Shown here one piece after another: positions 22,347 to 30,092 of a stretch of 32,609 bases of DNA. Position numbers and translations under genes: made by a program. Numbering within the stretch: position 1 is the first letter of the stretch; each line of letters starts with the position of its first letter. This stretch comes from Pseudomonadota bacterium. Its GTDB lineage: Bacteria > Pseudomonadota > Gammaproteobacteria > Burkholderiales > Casimicrobiaceae. The stretch spans positions 3,783 to 36,391 of the forward strand of contig WQTW01000005.1 of NCBI GenBank assembly GCA_009786085.1, given 5' to 3'. The notes under the pieces were generated by a model that was not told the origin of the DNA, ran no database searches, and saw nothing but the letters and a program-made list of their open reading frames with translations.

Positions 22347-24488
22347 ATGAAGTATCCCGAACGTTTTGAAGTGATTGTTGTGGGTGGCGGACATGCGGGC
22401 ACGGAAGCGGCGCTGGCAGCGGCGCGTATGGGCGCAAAAACGCTTTTATTGACACACAATCTCGAAACGCTGGGACAAATGTCGTGCAATCCGTCGATTG
22501 GCGGGATCGGTAAAGGGCATCTGGTCAAGGAAGTCGATGCGCTCGATGGCGCGATGGCCCTGGTGACGGACGAGGCGGGAATCCAGTTTCGGCTGTTGAA
22601 TGCCAGCAAAGGCCCGGCGGTAAGAGCAACGCGGGCGCAAATGGATCGTGTTCTGTACCGCAACGCTATACGGAAAAAGCTGGAGAATCAACCGAATCTG
22701 CGGCTGTTCGCGCAGGCGGTGGATGATCTAGTCGTTGAAAACGGTGAGGTTCGCGGCGTCGTGACGCAAGTGGGGGTCGTTTTCGAGGCAGACACGGTGG
22801 TGCTGACAACCGGCACTTTCCTCGCCGGGTTGGCGCACGTCGGCCTTTCGCATTATGAAGCGGGCAGGGCAGGGGATCCCGCCGCCAAACCGTTGGCCGA
22901 AAGGTTGCGGGAACTGGAATTGCCGGTCGGACGGCTCAAAACCGGAACGCCGCCTCGGCTTGACGCCAGAACCATTGATTTTTCAATCCTTCAGGAACAA
23001 CCAGGCGACACGCCGACGCCGGTTTTCTCATTTCTCGGCAATCCGGCGATGCACCCGCCGCAACTTCCGTGCTGGATCACCTACACCAACGCCAACACTC
23101 ACGAAATCATCCGCGGCGGGCTGGATCGCTCGCCGCTTTATTCGGGCGTGATCACCAGTACCGGGCCGCGTTACTGCCCGTCGATCGAGGATAAGGTCGT
23201 TCGCTTTTCGCAGCGCGAAGCGCACCAGATTTTTCTGGAGCCGGAAGGGTTGCACACCCACGAAATCTATCCGAACGGGATTTCCACCTCGCTGCCTTTC
23301 GATGTCCAGTGGGCGCTGGTGCGCTCGATCAAAGGTTGCGAACGGGCGCACATCCTTCGTCCGGGTTATGCGATCGAATACGATTACGTCGATCCGCGGG
23401 CGCTGAAGAAAACCCTGGAACTCAAAGCGTTGCCGGGGCTTTTCCTGGCCGGCCAGATCAACGGGACGACCGGCTACGAAGAAGCGGCGGCGCTCGGTCT
23501 GCTGGCGGGGATCAACGCCGCCCGTAAAGTGCGCGGCAAAGACGGCTGGTGTCCGTCGCGCGATGAAGGCTACCTGGGCGTGATGGTGGATGACCTGATT
23601 ACCCGTGGCGTCACCGAGCCGTACCGGATGTTTACCTCGCGCGCCGAATACCGACTGCAACTGCGCGAGGACAACGCCGATATGCGGCTGACGGAGCAGG
23701 GGCGGAAACTCGGCGTTGTCGGTGACGCGCGCTGGACAGCGTTTTCCCGCAAGCGCGATGCGGTGGCGGCGGAGCTCGAACGGCTCAAATCGACCTGGGT
23801 CAACCCCAAGACCGTTGCCAGGATCGAGACGGAGAACCTCTTTGGACAAGCGTTGGAAAGAGAGTATGTGCTTGCTGACCTGTTACGGCGCCCGGGCATC
23901 ACCCATGCGGCGCTGATGTCCTGGTTTGATCGTCTTACCCTCTCCTGCGGGAGAGAGCGTTCCGACAAACCCCCGTCCGTCTCCGACGGACACCCCCTTT
24001 CAAAAGGGGGCGGGGCGGAAGAGCGCGACGGTAGAAGCCCTTCCCTTCAAGGAGAGGGTTGGGGTGAGGAAGGGGTTTCAGCTTACTCCCCTCTCTCTCA
24101 CGGGGAGAGGGGAGCAACAAACAATAGCACGCTCGTTCCCGCCGACGTTGCCGAACAAGTCGAAATCAGCCTCAAATACGAGGGCTACATCGTGCGGCAG
24201 CAGGAAGAAATCCGCCGCGCCAAAGCGCAGGAAGACGCGCGCCTTCCCGCCGATCTGGATTACCGCGACGTGCGCGGGCTGTCGAGCGAGGTCTGCCAGA
24301 AACTCAACGCCCACAAACCGGAAACCGTCGGCCAGGCATCGCGGATTTCCGGCGTCACGCCGGCGGCCATTTCGTTGTTGCTGGTGCATCTGAAGCGGTT
24401 GCGGGGTCAGGGATCAGAGGTCAGGAGTCAGGGATCAGAGGTCAGGAGTCAGGGATCAGAGGTCAGGAATCAGGATTCAGAAAGTTAA
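22347..24488 (+). CDS. mnmG: tRNA uridine-5-carboxymethylaminomethyl modification enzyme MnmG, with internal insertion and repeat-coded tail
   Basis: With MnmE this FAD enzyme installs the cmnm5 group on U34 of tRNAs. The start at 22347 gives [20 protein letters not shown], the family N-terminus; longer frames would translate through parS. The 713 residues exceed the usual about 630. Landmarks are GGGHAG near 13-18, [77 protein letters not shown] and [12 protein letters not shown] through [19 protein letters not shown]. Two additions stand out: residues about 531-592, made of intergenic repeat modules, and residues about 686-713, encoded by heptamer repeats. Removing both restores the normal length. 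MnmE is not in the window. The gene order mnmG-...-rsmG-parA-parB is the common one, apart from the accessory genes inserted after mnmG. Confidence 0.95.
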   Translation: MKYPERFEVIVVGGGHAGTEAALAAARMGAKTLLLTHNLETLGQMSCNPSIGGIGKGHLVKEVDALDGAMALVTDEAGIQFRLLNASKGPAVRATRAQMDRVLYRNAIRKKLENQPNLRLFAQAVDDLVVENGEVRGVVTQVGVVFEADTVVLTTGTFLAGLAHVGLSHYEAGRAGDPAAKPLAERLRELELPVGRLKTGTPPRLDARTIDFSILQEQPGDTPTPVFSFLGNPAMHPPQLPCWITYTNANTHEIIRGGLDRSPLYSGVITSTGPRYCPSIEDKVVRFSQREAHQIFLEPEGLHTHEIYPNGISTSLPFDVQWALVRSIKGCERAHILRPGYAIEYDYVDPRALKKTLELKALPGLFLAGQINGTTGYEEAAALGLLAGINAARKVRGKDGWCPSRDEGYLGVMVDDLITRGVTEPYRMFTSRAEYRLQLREDNADMRLTEQGRKLGVVGDARWTAFSRKRDAVAAELERLKSTWVNPKTVARIETENLFGQALEREYVLADLLRRPGITHAALMSWFDRLTLSCGRERSDKPPSVSDGHPLSKGGGAEERDGRSPSLQGEGWGEEGVSAYSPLSHGERGATNNSTLVPADVAEQVEISLKYEGYIVRQQEEIRRAKAQEDARLPADLDYRDVRGLSSEVCQKLNAHKPETVGQASRISGVTPAAISLLLVHLKRLRGQGSEVRSQGSEVRSQGSEVRNQDSES
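23936..24120. repeat. Composite repeat insertion inside mnmG
   Basis: The modules are CCCTCTCCTGCGGGAGAGAG (about 23938-23957), then ACAAACCCCCGTCCGTC/GACGGACACCCCC/TTTCAAAAGGGGG (about 23964-24010), then CCCTTCCCTTCAAGGAGAGG (about 24039-24058) with GGGTGAGG, then CTCCCCTCTCTCTCACGGGG with AGAGGGGAG (about 24086-24115). It is read in-frame as about 62 residues rich in Ser, Gly and Glu. It sits between the conserved LLRRPGI block and the VAEQVEI block, a linker in MnmG proteins. Confidence 0.88.
24403..24482 (+). repeat. TCAGRRR heptamer array encoding the mnmG C-terminus
   Basis: About eleven 7-bp units (TCAGGGA, TCAGAGG, TCAGGAG in rotation, then TCAGGAA and TCAGGAT). Three units make 21 bp, so the protein shows a 7-residue period, GSEVRSQ repeated. 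The array ends just before the TAA stop at 24486. The same heptamers occur in at least eight non-coding places in the window. Confidence 0.93.
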
Positions 24489-24521
24489 CCGCAAAGAACG
24501 CAGAGAACACAAAAAAACATC

Positions 24522-25655
24522 ATGGAAAATCCGCAGAAGGCATGGGAAACAGAAACGGAGGGCTTTCAGCCGACTCGTACTGAATATCGCTTTGTTTATG
24601 CTCCAAAAGAGATAAAAACAGGATTCGTTTGCGGAACAATCTTTTTATTGATCGCGTTGATAGCTCAAGCCGTCATTGATCACGCGAGTTTTCAAGTGAA
24701 TGAAGCGTTTCGCTCTATTATCTTTTTTCTCTTTGTTTCAGGGCCTTTGCTGTTGGTGCTTTCCTTTTATCAACAGCGTCTCAGCATTACCCTTGATCGA
24801 AAAGGCATAACTTGCAAGGGTTTCTGGTTCATTCGCTTGCCGCGCTATTGTGAGTGGAGCGATTTTTCTCAGATACGCGCAACAACCATCACATGGATCC
24901 GGGGGTGGACCGGCGAAACGGTGTTTCGGAAACTCGTTTTTACACATCACTCCGGGAACCATTATTTTTTAACGGTTGGGGGCAACAAAAGAGCAAGGTA
25001 TGTTGGTGTTGGACATTCTTTGTCTTTGGAGGCTGCCGTCAAACGGTTTGTCGGTTCTGTTGAAACCCTTAGCGAAGAAGAAAAAGAAAAAATTCCGGCA
25101 TTGGCGATGAGCGTCAATTTAGGCAAAGAAGTAAAGTACATCACGTATGCAGCATTATGGATGGCGTTGATCGCTTACGCCATGTTGCTTATTGGCCAGC
25201 CATTGCTGCTGGGTGACTCCATTGTCGGAACGCTTTGCTGGATGGCCGGTTTGGGCGCGGCCATCGTGGTTTATCGGTACTTGCGAAGCATCAGGAAAAG
25301 AGCCTTGATGCTTGTTCCCGCGCTTCTTTTTGGCGGCGCGGTCGCGTTTTTGCTTCTTCCAATCTCAAGCCGTTTGCCGTTGTGGCTGGGAAAAGAGGTG
25401 CGCGTTGTTTTTTCGATAAGCGAAGAAAACGACAAGGAACAGCGCTGGGAGGCAATGACCGATGCCAAAAAAACGTTTTGGGTTCATGCGCGCCCGGACA
25501 ACCGGGTTTTCACAGGTCTTGGAACCGAAAAGGTTTTGACGCTTTACCGAGGTCCGGGTTCGCTGACCGTTCTCCCGCGCAAAGAATATCATGCACTGTT
25601 TCGCAAGGCGCCGAAGTACAAAGGCAAGCACAGCAGGCAAGTAAAGGAAGAGTAG
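24522..25655 (+). CDS. Hypothetical integral membrane protein
   Basis: I do not recognise this family. The product is 377 residues. A hydrophilic N-terminus is followed by two membrane helices near 33-52 and 66-83 (TGFVCGTIFLLIALIAQAVI; SIIFFLFVSGPLLLVLSFYQ). Then comes a soluble domain of about 120 residues (RLSITLDRKGITCKGFWFIR, reminiscent of bacterial PH-like membrane proteins). Three more helices (ITYAALWMALIAYAMLLIG; LCWMAGLGAAIVVYRYL; LMLVPALLFGGAVAFLLLP) precede a basic soluble tail ending KGKHSRQVKEE. Base composition and codon use look more AT-rich than in neighbouring genes, suggesting later acquisition. It begins 33 bp after mnmG. The gap is a CCGCAAAGAACGCAGAGAAC repeat and no ribosome-binding site is visible, so expression is uncertain. 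Confidence 0.7.
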   Translation: MENPQKAWETETEGFQPTRTEYRFVYAPKEIKTGFVCGTIFLLIALIAQAVIDHASFQVNEAFRSIIFFLFVSGPLLLVLSFYQQRLSITLDRKGITCKGFWFIRLPRYCEWSDFSQIRATTITWIRGWTGETVFRKLVFTHHSGNHYFLTVGGNKRARYVGVGHSLSLEAAVKRFVGSVETLSEEEKEKIPALAMSVNLGKEVKYITYAALWMALIAYAMLLIGQPLLLGDSIVGTLCWMAGLGAAIVVYRYLRSIRKRALMLVPALLFGGAVAFLLLPISSRLPLWLGKEVRVVFSISEENDKEQRWEAMTDAKKTFWVHARPDNRVFTGLGTEKVLTLYRGPGSLTVLPRKEYHALFRKAPKYKGKHSRQVKEE

Positions 25656-25734
25656 CGCAAGAAAAGAGCGCGTTGCGATGGCTTGTCGTGCTCCGGTGAG
25701 GGGTGCTCACGCGCATCGGGAGCCGGTCAACAAA

Positions 25735-25767
25735 TTGTGGTAGTATCAGGTAACACCTATTGTTATC
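25735..25767 (+). promoter_or_regulatory. Promoter with overlapping operator palindrome for the TA-like operon
   Basis: TTGTGG (25735-25740) and TATTGT (25758-25763) are spaced exactly 17 bp. The -10 is buried in the palindrome TAACACCTATTGTTA (25751-25765). A ribbon-helix-helix antitoxin binding here would block transcription, the usual autoregulation of type II modules. Both elements are inferred by eye. Confidence 0.5.
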
Positions 25768-25780
25768 CAATGGACACGAT

Positions 25781-26071
25781 ATGCTCACCGCCACAGCCAA
25801 AACCGTCTCCGTGAAGCTGGACGACGGAATACGCGACCGCATAAGAAATCTGGCCGAAGCCCGGCAGCGTTCTACGCATTGGGTCATGCGCGAGGCCATC
25901 CAGCAATATGTCGAGCGCGAAGAAAAACGCGAGGCGTTTCGGCTGGCGACGCTGGCCGCCTGGCAGGAATATCAGGAGACCGGGCTGCATGTGACCGGAG
26001 AAGAGGCGGATCGCTGGCTTGCCAAGCTCGCCGAAGGGCAAGACGTGGAACCGCCGCCATGCCATCGGTGA
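25781..26071 (+). CDS. CopG/RHH-type antitoxin
   Basis: I chose the ATG at 25781; a TTG 21 bp upstream is in frame but lies over the putative operator. The product is 96 residues. Residues about 5-45 (KTVSVKLDDGIRDRIRNLAE, then ARQRSTHWVMREAIQQYVER) form a ribbon-helix-helix DNA-binding domain. The acidic C-terminus (YQETGLHVTGEEADRWLAKL) should wrap and neutralise the toxin. The reading frame overlaps the toxin gene by 13 nt. The C-terminal region resembles antitoxins paired with RelE/ParE toxins. It probably represses its own promoter. Confidence 0.88.
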   Translation: MLTATAKTVSVKLDDGIRDRIRNLAEARQRSTHWVMREAIQQYVEREEKREAFRLATLAAWQEYQETGLHVTGEEADRWLAKLAEGQDVEPPPCHR

Positions 26072-26352
26072 GATGGTCTCCTGTGGCGCTGCGCGATGTG
26101 CAGCGCCTGTATCGCTTTTTGGCGCGGAAGAATCCAGACGCTGCCCAACGGGCGGTGACGGCGATCAGGCAAGGCGCTCAAATGCTCAAGGAGCAAGCAG
26201 ACATCGGTCGCCCCATTGAGAACATGCCAGAACAGATCCGGGAATGGTTGATCGACTTCGGGGACAGCGGTTATGTGGTGCGTTATCGCATTGATGCTGC
26301 TAAAAGCGTCATGGTGCTGGCCGTATGGCATCAGAAAGAGGCGGGGATATGA
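26059..26352 (+). CDS. RelE/ParE-family toxin
   Basis: The start is ATG 26059, inside the antitoxin gene, giving 97 residues: VRWSPVALRDVQRLYRFLAR at the N-terminus, then AVTAIRQGAQML, a middle DIGRPIENMPEQIREWLIDF and the closing beta strands YVVRYRIDAAKSVMVLAVWH. This is the compact ParE/RelE fold with the typical WSP...L..I..F and R.....YVVRYR motifs. ParE proteins poison gyrase and RelE proteins cleave mRNA on the ribosome; sequence alone does not decide which. The stop overlaps the start of a third small gene as ATGA. Confidence 0.88.
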   Translation: MPSVRWSPVALRDVQRLYRFLARKNPDAAQRAVTAIRQGAQMLKEQADIGRPIENMPEQIREWLIDFGDSGYVVRYRIDAAKSVMVLAVWHQKEAGI

Positions 26353-26582
26353 AAGTTGTCGGTCGTCGTGTAACGCAGCAAATGTCGGAACGCGCAAGCG
26401 GCGAGCTTCTTGCCGAAGGTGCGCGGTTCAATGAATCCATCGCGCACTTGTCTCGCGCTGCGTATATTCCCAAAGGGGTGTACCGCTTCAAGACGCACGA
26501 AGAAGCAAACCGGCACGAGGAAGACCACATCGTTCGCGCGATGGCGCAGCGCATCTTGGAGCGCAGACAAGGGAGAAAATAG
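26349..26582 (+). CDS. Small third protein of the toxin-antitoxin-like operon
   Basis: The product is 77 residues starting MKVVGRRVTQQMSERASGEL; an ATG 24 bp upstream is in frame but the ATGA overlap with the toxin stop favours 26349. The sequence is charged and probably helical, with IPKGVYRFKTHEEANRHEED near residues 41-60. Similar short proteins with a GVYRFKTHEEA-like motif occur beside type II modules, but I cannot name a family or function. Translational coupling suggests it belongs to the module, as a chaperone, extra antitoxin or unrelated passenger. Confidence 0.72.
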   Translation: MKVVGRRVTQQMSERASGELLAEGARFNESIAHLSRAAYIPKGVYRFKTHEEANRHEEDHIVRAMAQRILERRQGRK

Positions 26583-26617
26583 TTGCACGAACCAGTCTTT
26601 TGGCATAAAACAAAAAT

Positions 26618-26625
26618 GCTACAAT
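26618..26625 (+). promoter_or_regulatory. Extended -10 promoter element upstream of rsmG
   Basis: TGCTACAAT (26617-26625) is an extended -10 about 20 bp before the rsmG start codon. TTGGCA at 26600-26605 is too close (14 bp) to be an ideal -35. It would transcribe rsmG-parA-parB independently of the TA-like genes. Confidence 0.45.
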
Positions 26626-26646
26626 GCGCCGGTTTTCGGAGCGCTC

Positions 26647-27339
26647 ATGTCTGCCCAATCTCCTTCTCCACCCCTTTCGCTGAACCAACAGCTTGACGCG
26701 CTGGGGGCGTCGTTGCCGGACGGGATCGCGGAAAAAGTGGGCGCTTACCTCGCGCTGTTGCAAAAATGGAACCGGACGTACAATCTGACGGCGATCCGTG
26801 AGCCGGCGCAGATGTTGACGCACCATGTACTCGACGCGCTGGCGATTCTTCCGGCGCTCGACCGGGTGTTGACGCCGGTGTTGGCGAACCAACCGACGGC
26901 GCGGTTGCTCGATGTCGGTTCCGGCGGCGGCATTCCCGGGCTGATGCTGGCGATGGCGCGGCCAGGCTGGCAGGTGACGATGGTGGACGCGGTGCAGAAA
27001 AAAACGGCGTTTGTCGCGCAGGCCATCGCCGAGTTGCGGCTTCCCAACGCGCAGGCGCTGACCGCGCGGGTTGAATCGCTGCGGGTGGAGGCGCTCGTTC
27101 CGCCGATGCGTTATGATCTCGCTGTTTCCCGCGCGTTTTCCGACCTTGCCACCTTCATGACGGGCTGCCGTCATCTTTTGACGCCGCACGGGGTTTGGGC
27201 GGCGATGAAAGGAGCGGTGCCGGAAGCGGAGATCGCGGCGTTGCCGGCGGACATCGCCGTCCGCGCGGTCGAGGCGTTGACGGTGCCCGGTCTCGACGCC
27301 CGTCGTCATTTGATTTTGTTGGAGCGCGTGCATGGCTAA
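26647..27339 (+). CDS. rsmG: 16S rRNA (guanine527-N7)-methyltransferase
   Basis: This SAM-dependent enzyme methylates G527 in the 16S rRNA decoding region. I chose the ATG at 26647 (MSAQSPSPPLSLNQQLDALG); the frame is open further upstream, but that part overlaps the TA operon and has no family features. The product is 230 residues (207 in E. coli). Motifs are LLQKWNRTYNLTAIREP, HHVLDALAILPAL, LLDVGSGGGIPGLMLAMARP (SAM-binding glycine loop), VTMVDAVQKKTAFV, YDLAVSRAFSDL and the closing RRHLILLER. The stop overlaps the parA start by 8 nt, indicating an rsmG-parA-parB operon. Confidence 0.96.
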   Translation: MSAQSPSPPLSLNQQLDALGASLPDGIAEKVGAYLALLQKWNRTYNLTAIREPAQMLTHHVLDALAILPALDRVLTPVLANQPTARLLDVGSGGGIPGLMLAMARPGWQVTMVDAVQKKTAFVAQAIAELRLPNAQALTARVESLRVEALVPPMRYDLAVSRAFSDLATFMTGCRHLLTPHGVWAAMKGAVPEAEIAALPADIAVRAVEALTVPGLDARRHLILLERVHG

Positions 27340-28264
27340 TGAGTTTCCCCGCATCATCGCAATCGCCAACCAGAAAGGGGGCGTCGGTAAAACCACGACG
27401 GCGGTGAACCTTGCGGCGAGTTTGCACGCGATGAAGCAGCGGGTGCTGCTGATCGACCTCGACCCGCAGGGCAACGCGACCACCGGCGCCGGGCTCGACA
27501 AGCGGCAAATGGACGACACGGTGTACCAGGTGCTGCTCGGCGAAAAAGGCATCGTGGAGGTTAGAAAAGCTTCGCCGACCAGCGGCTTCGACATCGTTCC
27601 CGCCAACCGTGAACTGGCCGGCGCGGAAGTCGAACTGGTGGAATTGCCCGACCGCGAAACGCGGCTGAAAGACGCGCTGACCGACGCGTTGTCGCAGATG
27701 AAAACGGCGATTTCGGAAGTCGCCGAAGAATATGACTTTATTTTGCTTGATTGCCCGCCGTCGTTGTCGTTGTTGACGCTGAACGGTCTTTGTGCCGCCG
27801 ATTCGGTGTTGATTCCGATGCAGTGCGAGTACTACGCGCTGGAAGGCTTGTCCGACCTGATTCAAACGCTGAAAAAAGTGCGCGCGCACCTCAACCCGAA
27901 GCTGGAAATCGAAGGCTTGTTGCGCACCATGTACGACCCGCGCAATACGTTGTCGCAGAACGTCGCGGCGGAACTGAAGCGCCATTTCGGCGACAAACTT
28001 TATCGGACGATCGTGCCGCGGAATGTGCGGCTGGCGGAAGCGCCGTCGCATGGCGTGCCAGCGCTCAAACTCGACCCATCGTCGAAGGGCGCGCAAGCGT
28101 ATCTGGCGCTGGCCGGAGAAATGCTGCGGCGGCAGGAAGCGGCGGCACAGGAAAACCTCCCCTCTCCCCGTCATTCCCGCGAAAGCGGGAATCCAGAGCC
28201 AGAGGGGGTTGGGGGAGAGGGCGGTGGAGATGGGGTTCCCGCCCAAAATCAACAAGAGGTATAA
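27332..28264 (+). CDS. parA: Chromosome partitioning ATPase ParA (Soj) with repeat-derived C-terminal tail
   Basis: This deviant Walker ATPase drives ParB-parS complexes along the nucleoid. The P-loop NQKGGVGKTT is at residues 13-22, with VLLIDLDPQGNATTG, DFILLDCPPSLSLLTLN and IPMQCEYYALEGLSDL also present. The conserved domain ends at about residue 267 (ALAGEMLRRQE); Soj-type proteins are typically 255-265 residues. About 40 further residues (NLPSPRHSRESGNPEPEG onwards) are encoded by a dRS3-like palindrome inside a CTCTCCC/GGGAGAGGG module. The TAA at 28262-28264 is immediately followed by the parB ATG. The tail therefore fills the space where the stop would normally be without breaking the coupling. 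Confidence 0.96.
   Translation: MANEFPRIIAIANQKGGVGKTTTAVNLAASLHAMKQRVLLIDLDPQGNATTGAGLDKRQMDDTVYQVLLGEKGIVEVRKASPTSGFDIVPANRELAGAEVELVELPDRETRLKDALTDALSQMKTAISEVAEEYDFILLDCPPSLSLLTLNGLCAADSVLIPMQCEYYALEGLSDLIQTLKKVRAHLNPKLEIEGLLRTMYDPRNTLSQNVAAELKRHFGDKLYRTIVPRNVRLAEAPSHGVPALKLDPSSKGAQAYLALAGEMLRRQEAAAQENLPSPRHSRESGNPEPEGVGGEGGGDGVPAQNQQEV
28154..28232. repeat. Nested repeat encoding the ParA tail
   Basis: ATTCCCGCGAAAGCGGGAAT at 28173-28192 fits the dRS3 formula ATTCCC-N8-GGGAAT and has the usual CGTC lead and CCAG follow-on. It is flanked on the left by CCTCCCCTCTCCCC and on the right by GGGGGTTGGGGGAGAGGG, the two halves of another repeat family. One element therefore appears to have inserted in the centre of another. 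Confidence 0.85.
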
Positions 28265-29125
28265 ATGATACGACCCAAAGGACTAGGCCGCGGCCTCGAT
28301 TCGCTGATCCCGTCGGGGGACGAAGCGGAAAACATCGCCGTGTCGGAATTGCAAACCGTGGCGATCACGCGATTGCAGCCGGGCAAATACCAGCCGCGCA
28401 CGCGGATGGACGAAGCGTCACTCAATGAACTGGCCGAGTCCATTCGAGAACAGGGATTGGTACAACCGATTCTGGTGCGCGCCGTTGGTGAAAACCGCAG
28501 TGACAGCCGCTATGAAATCATTGCCGGCGAGCGGCGTTGGCGCGCTGCGCAACGCGCCGGATTGAAAGAAGTGCCCGTGCTGGTCAAAACCATTCCCGAC
28601 CAGACCGCGCTGGCCTGGGCGCTGATCGAAAACATCCAACGCGAAAACCTGAACCCGCTCGAGGAAGCGCAGGGCTTGCAACGCCTGATCGGTGAATTTT
28701 CGTTGACCCACGAAGATGCCGCCAAAGCCGTTGGCCGTTCGCGTAGCGCCGTGACCAACCTGCTGCGATTGTTGCAACTGTCGGAGCCGGTGCAAACGCA
28801 TTTGAACAACGGTACGTTGGAGATGGGACATGCGCGGGCGTTGCTGGCGCTGCCGAATGGGCAACAAGCCCTCGCGGCGTCGCGCATCGCCGAAAAAGGA
28901 ATGAGCGTGCGTGAGGCCGAGCGCCTGGTGCACACGATGCAGCATCCGCCGGTTAAGAAAAAAACCGTGACGCACGACGCCGACCTCGCGCGGCTCGAAA
29001 CCGAATTGTCGGAACACCTCGGCGCCAACGTGCGCATCGAATGCGGCAAAAAAGGCACGGGCAAACTGATCATCCATTACACCAACCTCGATACACTGGA
29101 CGGGATACTGGAAAAATTGCGGTGA
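28265..29125 (+). CDS. parB: Chromosome partitioning protein ParB (Spo0J)
   Basis: This CTP-dependent clamp loads at parS and spreads on DNA. The product is 286 residues. The N-terminal ParA-interacting stretch (RPKGLGRGLDSLIP) is followed by the CTPase/ParB-N domain with the GERRWRAA box near 88-95 and ENIQRENLNPLEEAQG. The helix-turn-helix LTHEDAAKAVGRSRSAVTNL comes next, and the C-terminal dimerisation domain ends LDGILEKLR. Two perfect parS sites lie about 6 kb upstream beside mnmG. It starts directly after the parA stop. A repeat mosaic follows, where an atp operon is often found in other proteobacteria. Confidence 0.97.
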   Translation: MIRPKGLGRGLDSLIPSGDEAENIAVSELQTVAITRLQPGKYQPRTRMDEASLNELAESIREQGLVQPILVRAVGENRSDSRYEIIAGERRWRAAQRAGLKEVPVLVKTIPDQTALAWALIENIQRENLNPLEEAQGLQRLIGEFSLTHEDAAKAVGRSRSAVTNLLRLLQLSEPVQTHLNNGTLEMGHARALLALPNGQQALAASRIAEKGMSVREAERLVHTMQHPPVKKKTVTHDADLARLETELSEHLGANVRIECGKKGTGKLIIHYTNLDTLDGILEKLR

Positions 29126-29600
29126 GCAGGGGGCAGGGGTCAGATATCAGAGGTCAGATATCAGAGGTCAGGGATCAGGGATCAGAAAAACCATTTCACC
29201 GCAAAGAACGCAAAGAAAAGCATGGCGCGCAGGTGGCGTCATTGCGAGCGAAGCGAAGCAATCCAGAAAAGTTTTCTCACGCGAAGCCGCGAAGGAACGA
29301 ATCTCCCCTCTCCCCTTGCGGGAGAGGGGTCGGGGGAGAGGGGTAAAAGCAAGCGTAGCCAACAGGGAATCAAAAACACGATTAACCGCAAAGAAAGCAA
29401 AGAATAATTCGCACGCGAAGGCGCAAAGACGCATTTCTGATACATGACCGCTGATTCCTGACAACCCCATCCCCACCCCAACCCTCCCCTTGAAGGGGAG
29501 GGGGCGTCGTTCCTTCGCGCCTTCGCGTGAGATGATGCTTTTCTGATACCTGACATCTGACATCTGACTTCTGCCCCCTGATTGACACCCCGCCATCACA
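29126..29600. repeat. Intergenic repeat mosaic 8 (downstream of parB)
   Basis: I see no gene here. Modules are: TCAGRRR/TCAGATA heptamers (about 29139-29187); ACCGCAAAGAACGCAAAG (29197-29214); GTCATTGCGAGCGAAGCG...CAATCCAG (29237-29265); TCACGCGAAGCCGCGAAGG (29277-29295); CTCCCCTCTCCCC/GGGAGAGGGGTCGGGGGAG (about 29302-29340); TTAACCGCAAAGAAAGCAAA (29382-29401); CGCACGCGAAGGCGCAAAG (about 29411-29429); reversed heptamers (about 29440-29463); CCCCAACCCTCCCC with TTGAAGGGGAGGG (about 29475-29502); TTCCTTCGCGCCTTCGCGTG (about 29510-29529); and reversed heptamers (29544-29586). Confidence 0.85.
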
Positions 29601-29645
29601 TGGAATACCATGAGCGCGCAAACCGGCTCCGCCTTTTTGGAGCCG
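29599..29645 (+). promoter_or_regulatory. Two inverted repeats in the leader of the DUF3617 gene
   Basis: CATGG-AATA-CCATG (29599-29612) is a short palindrome suited to a regulator. CGGCTCC/GGAGCCG (29624-29630 and 29639-29645) is a 7-bp stem with a T-rich loop, followed by TCTTATTATC. The second could be a weak terminator or attenuator 30 bp before the gene. Confidence 0.4.
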
Positions 29646-29675
29646 TCTTATTATCTATTCTGAGGAGTCAGGAAC

Positions 29676-30092
29676 ATGAGCGTTCAACGATGGATGGCGG
29701 TGCTTTTTTTATCTGGTTTTGTCGCAGCGCCCGCATTCGCTTTCGACATCAAGCCAGGTGAATGGGAAGTGGAAACGAAAATGACCGGCCTTCCCGCAGG
29801 CATGGAGTTGCCAAAAACGAAGGTGTGCATTACCCCTGAACAAGCCAAAAAAGGTCCCGTGGGCACAGATCATCCGCCGGAATGCAAAGTTAAAATCACC
29901 GAAAACAAGAAAGATCTGGTCTCCTATGAAGTGAGTTGCAAGGGTGAAGGGGAAATGAAAGGCTCGGTGAGAAGAATCAGCGACGGAGAAGTCGTGACGG
30001 ACGTGACAACGACCGTAAACGAAGGTGGTCAGAAACAAACCGTTCGGACGACCATACGGCAGAAATACCTCGGGCCGACGTGCAGCAAGTAG
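29676..30092 (+). CDS. DUF3617 family exported protein
   Basis: The product is 138 residues from the ATG at 29676, with GAGGAG about 10 nt upstream. The signal peptide RWMAVLFLSGFVAAPAFA is probably cleaved before FDIKPGEWEVE. The GEWEVETKMTG opening, the central CITPEQAKK, the paired cysteines and the YEVSCKGEGEMKGSV strand match the DUF3617 pattern. These are small periplasmic proteins of proteobacteria, apparently beta-rich, with no established function. Four cysteines (at CITPEQ, PECKV, VSCKG and GPTCSK) could form disulfides. It stands alone between two repeat mosaics. Confidence 0.85.
   Translation: MSVQRWMAVLFLSGFVAAPAFAFDIKPGEWEVETKMTGLPAGMELPKTKVCITPEQAKKGPVGTDHPPECKVKITENKKDLVSYEVSCKGEGEMKGSVRRISDGEVVTDVTTTVNEGGQKQTVRTTIRQKYLGPTCSK

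Noticed and set aside
26410-26646. Long N-terminal extension of rsmG
   Set aside because: It overlaps the third TA-like gene in another frame, and the conserved protein begins only after 26647.
29168-29611. Open frames within the mosaic downstream of parB
   Set aside because: They are made wholly of repeat modules with no conserved core, unlike the tails attached to real genes.
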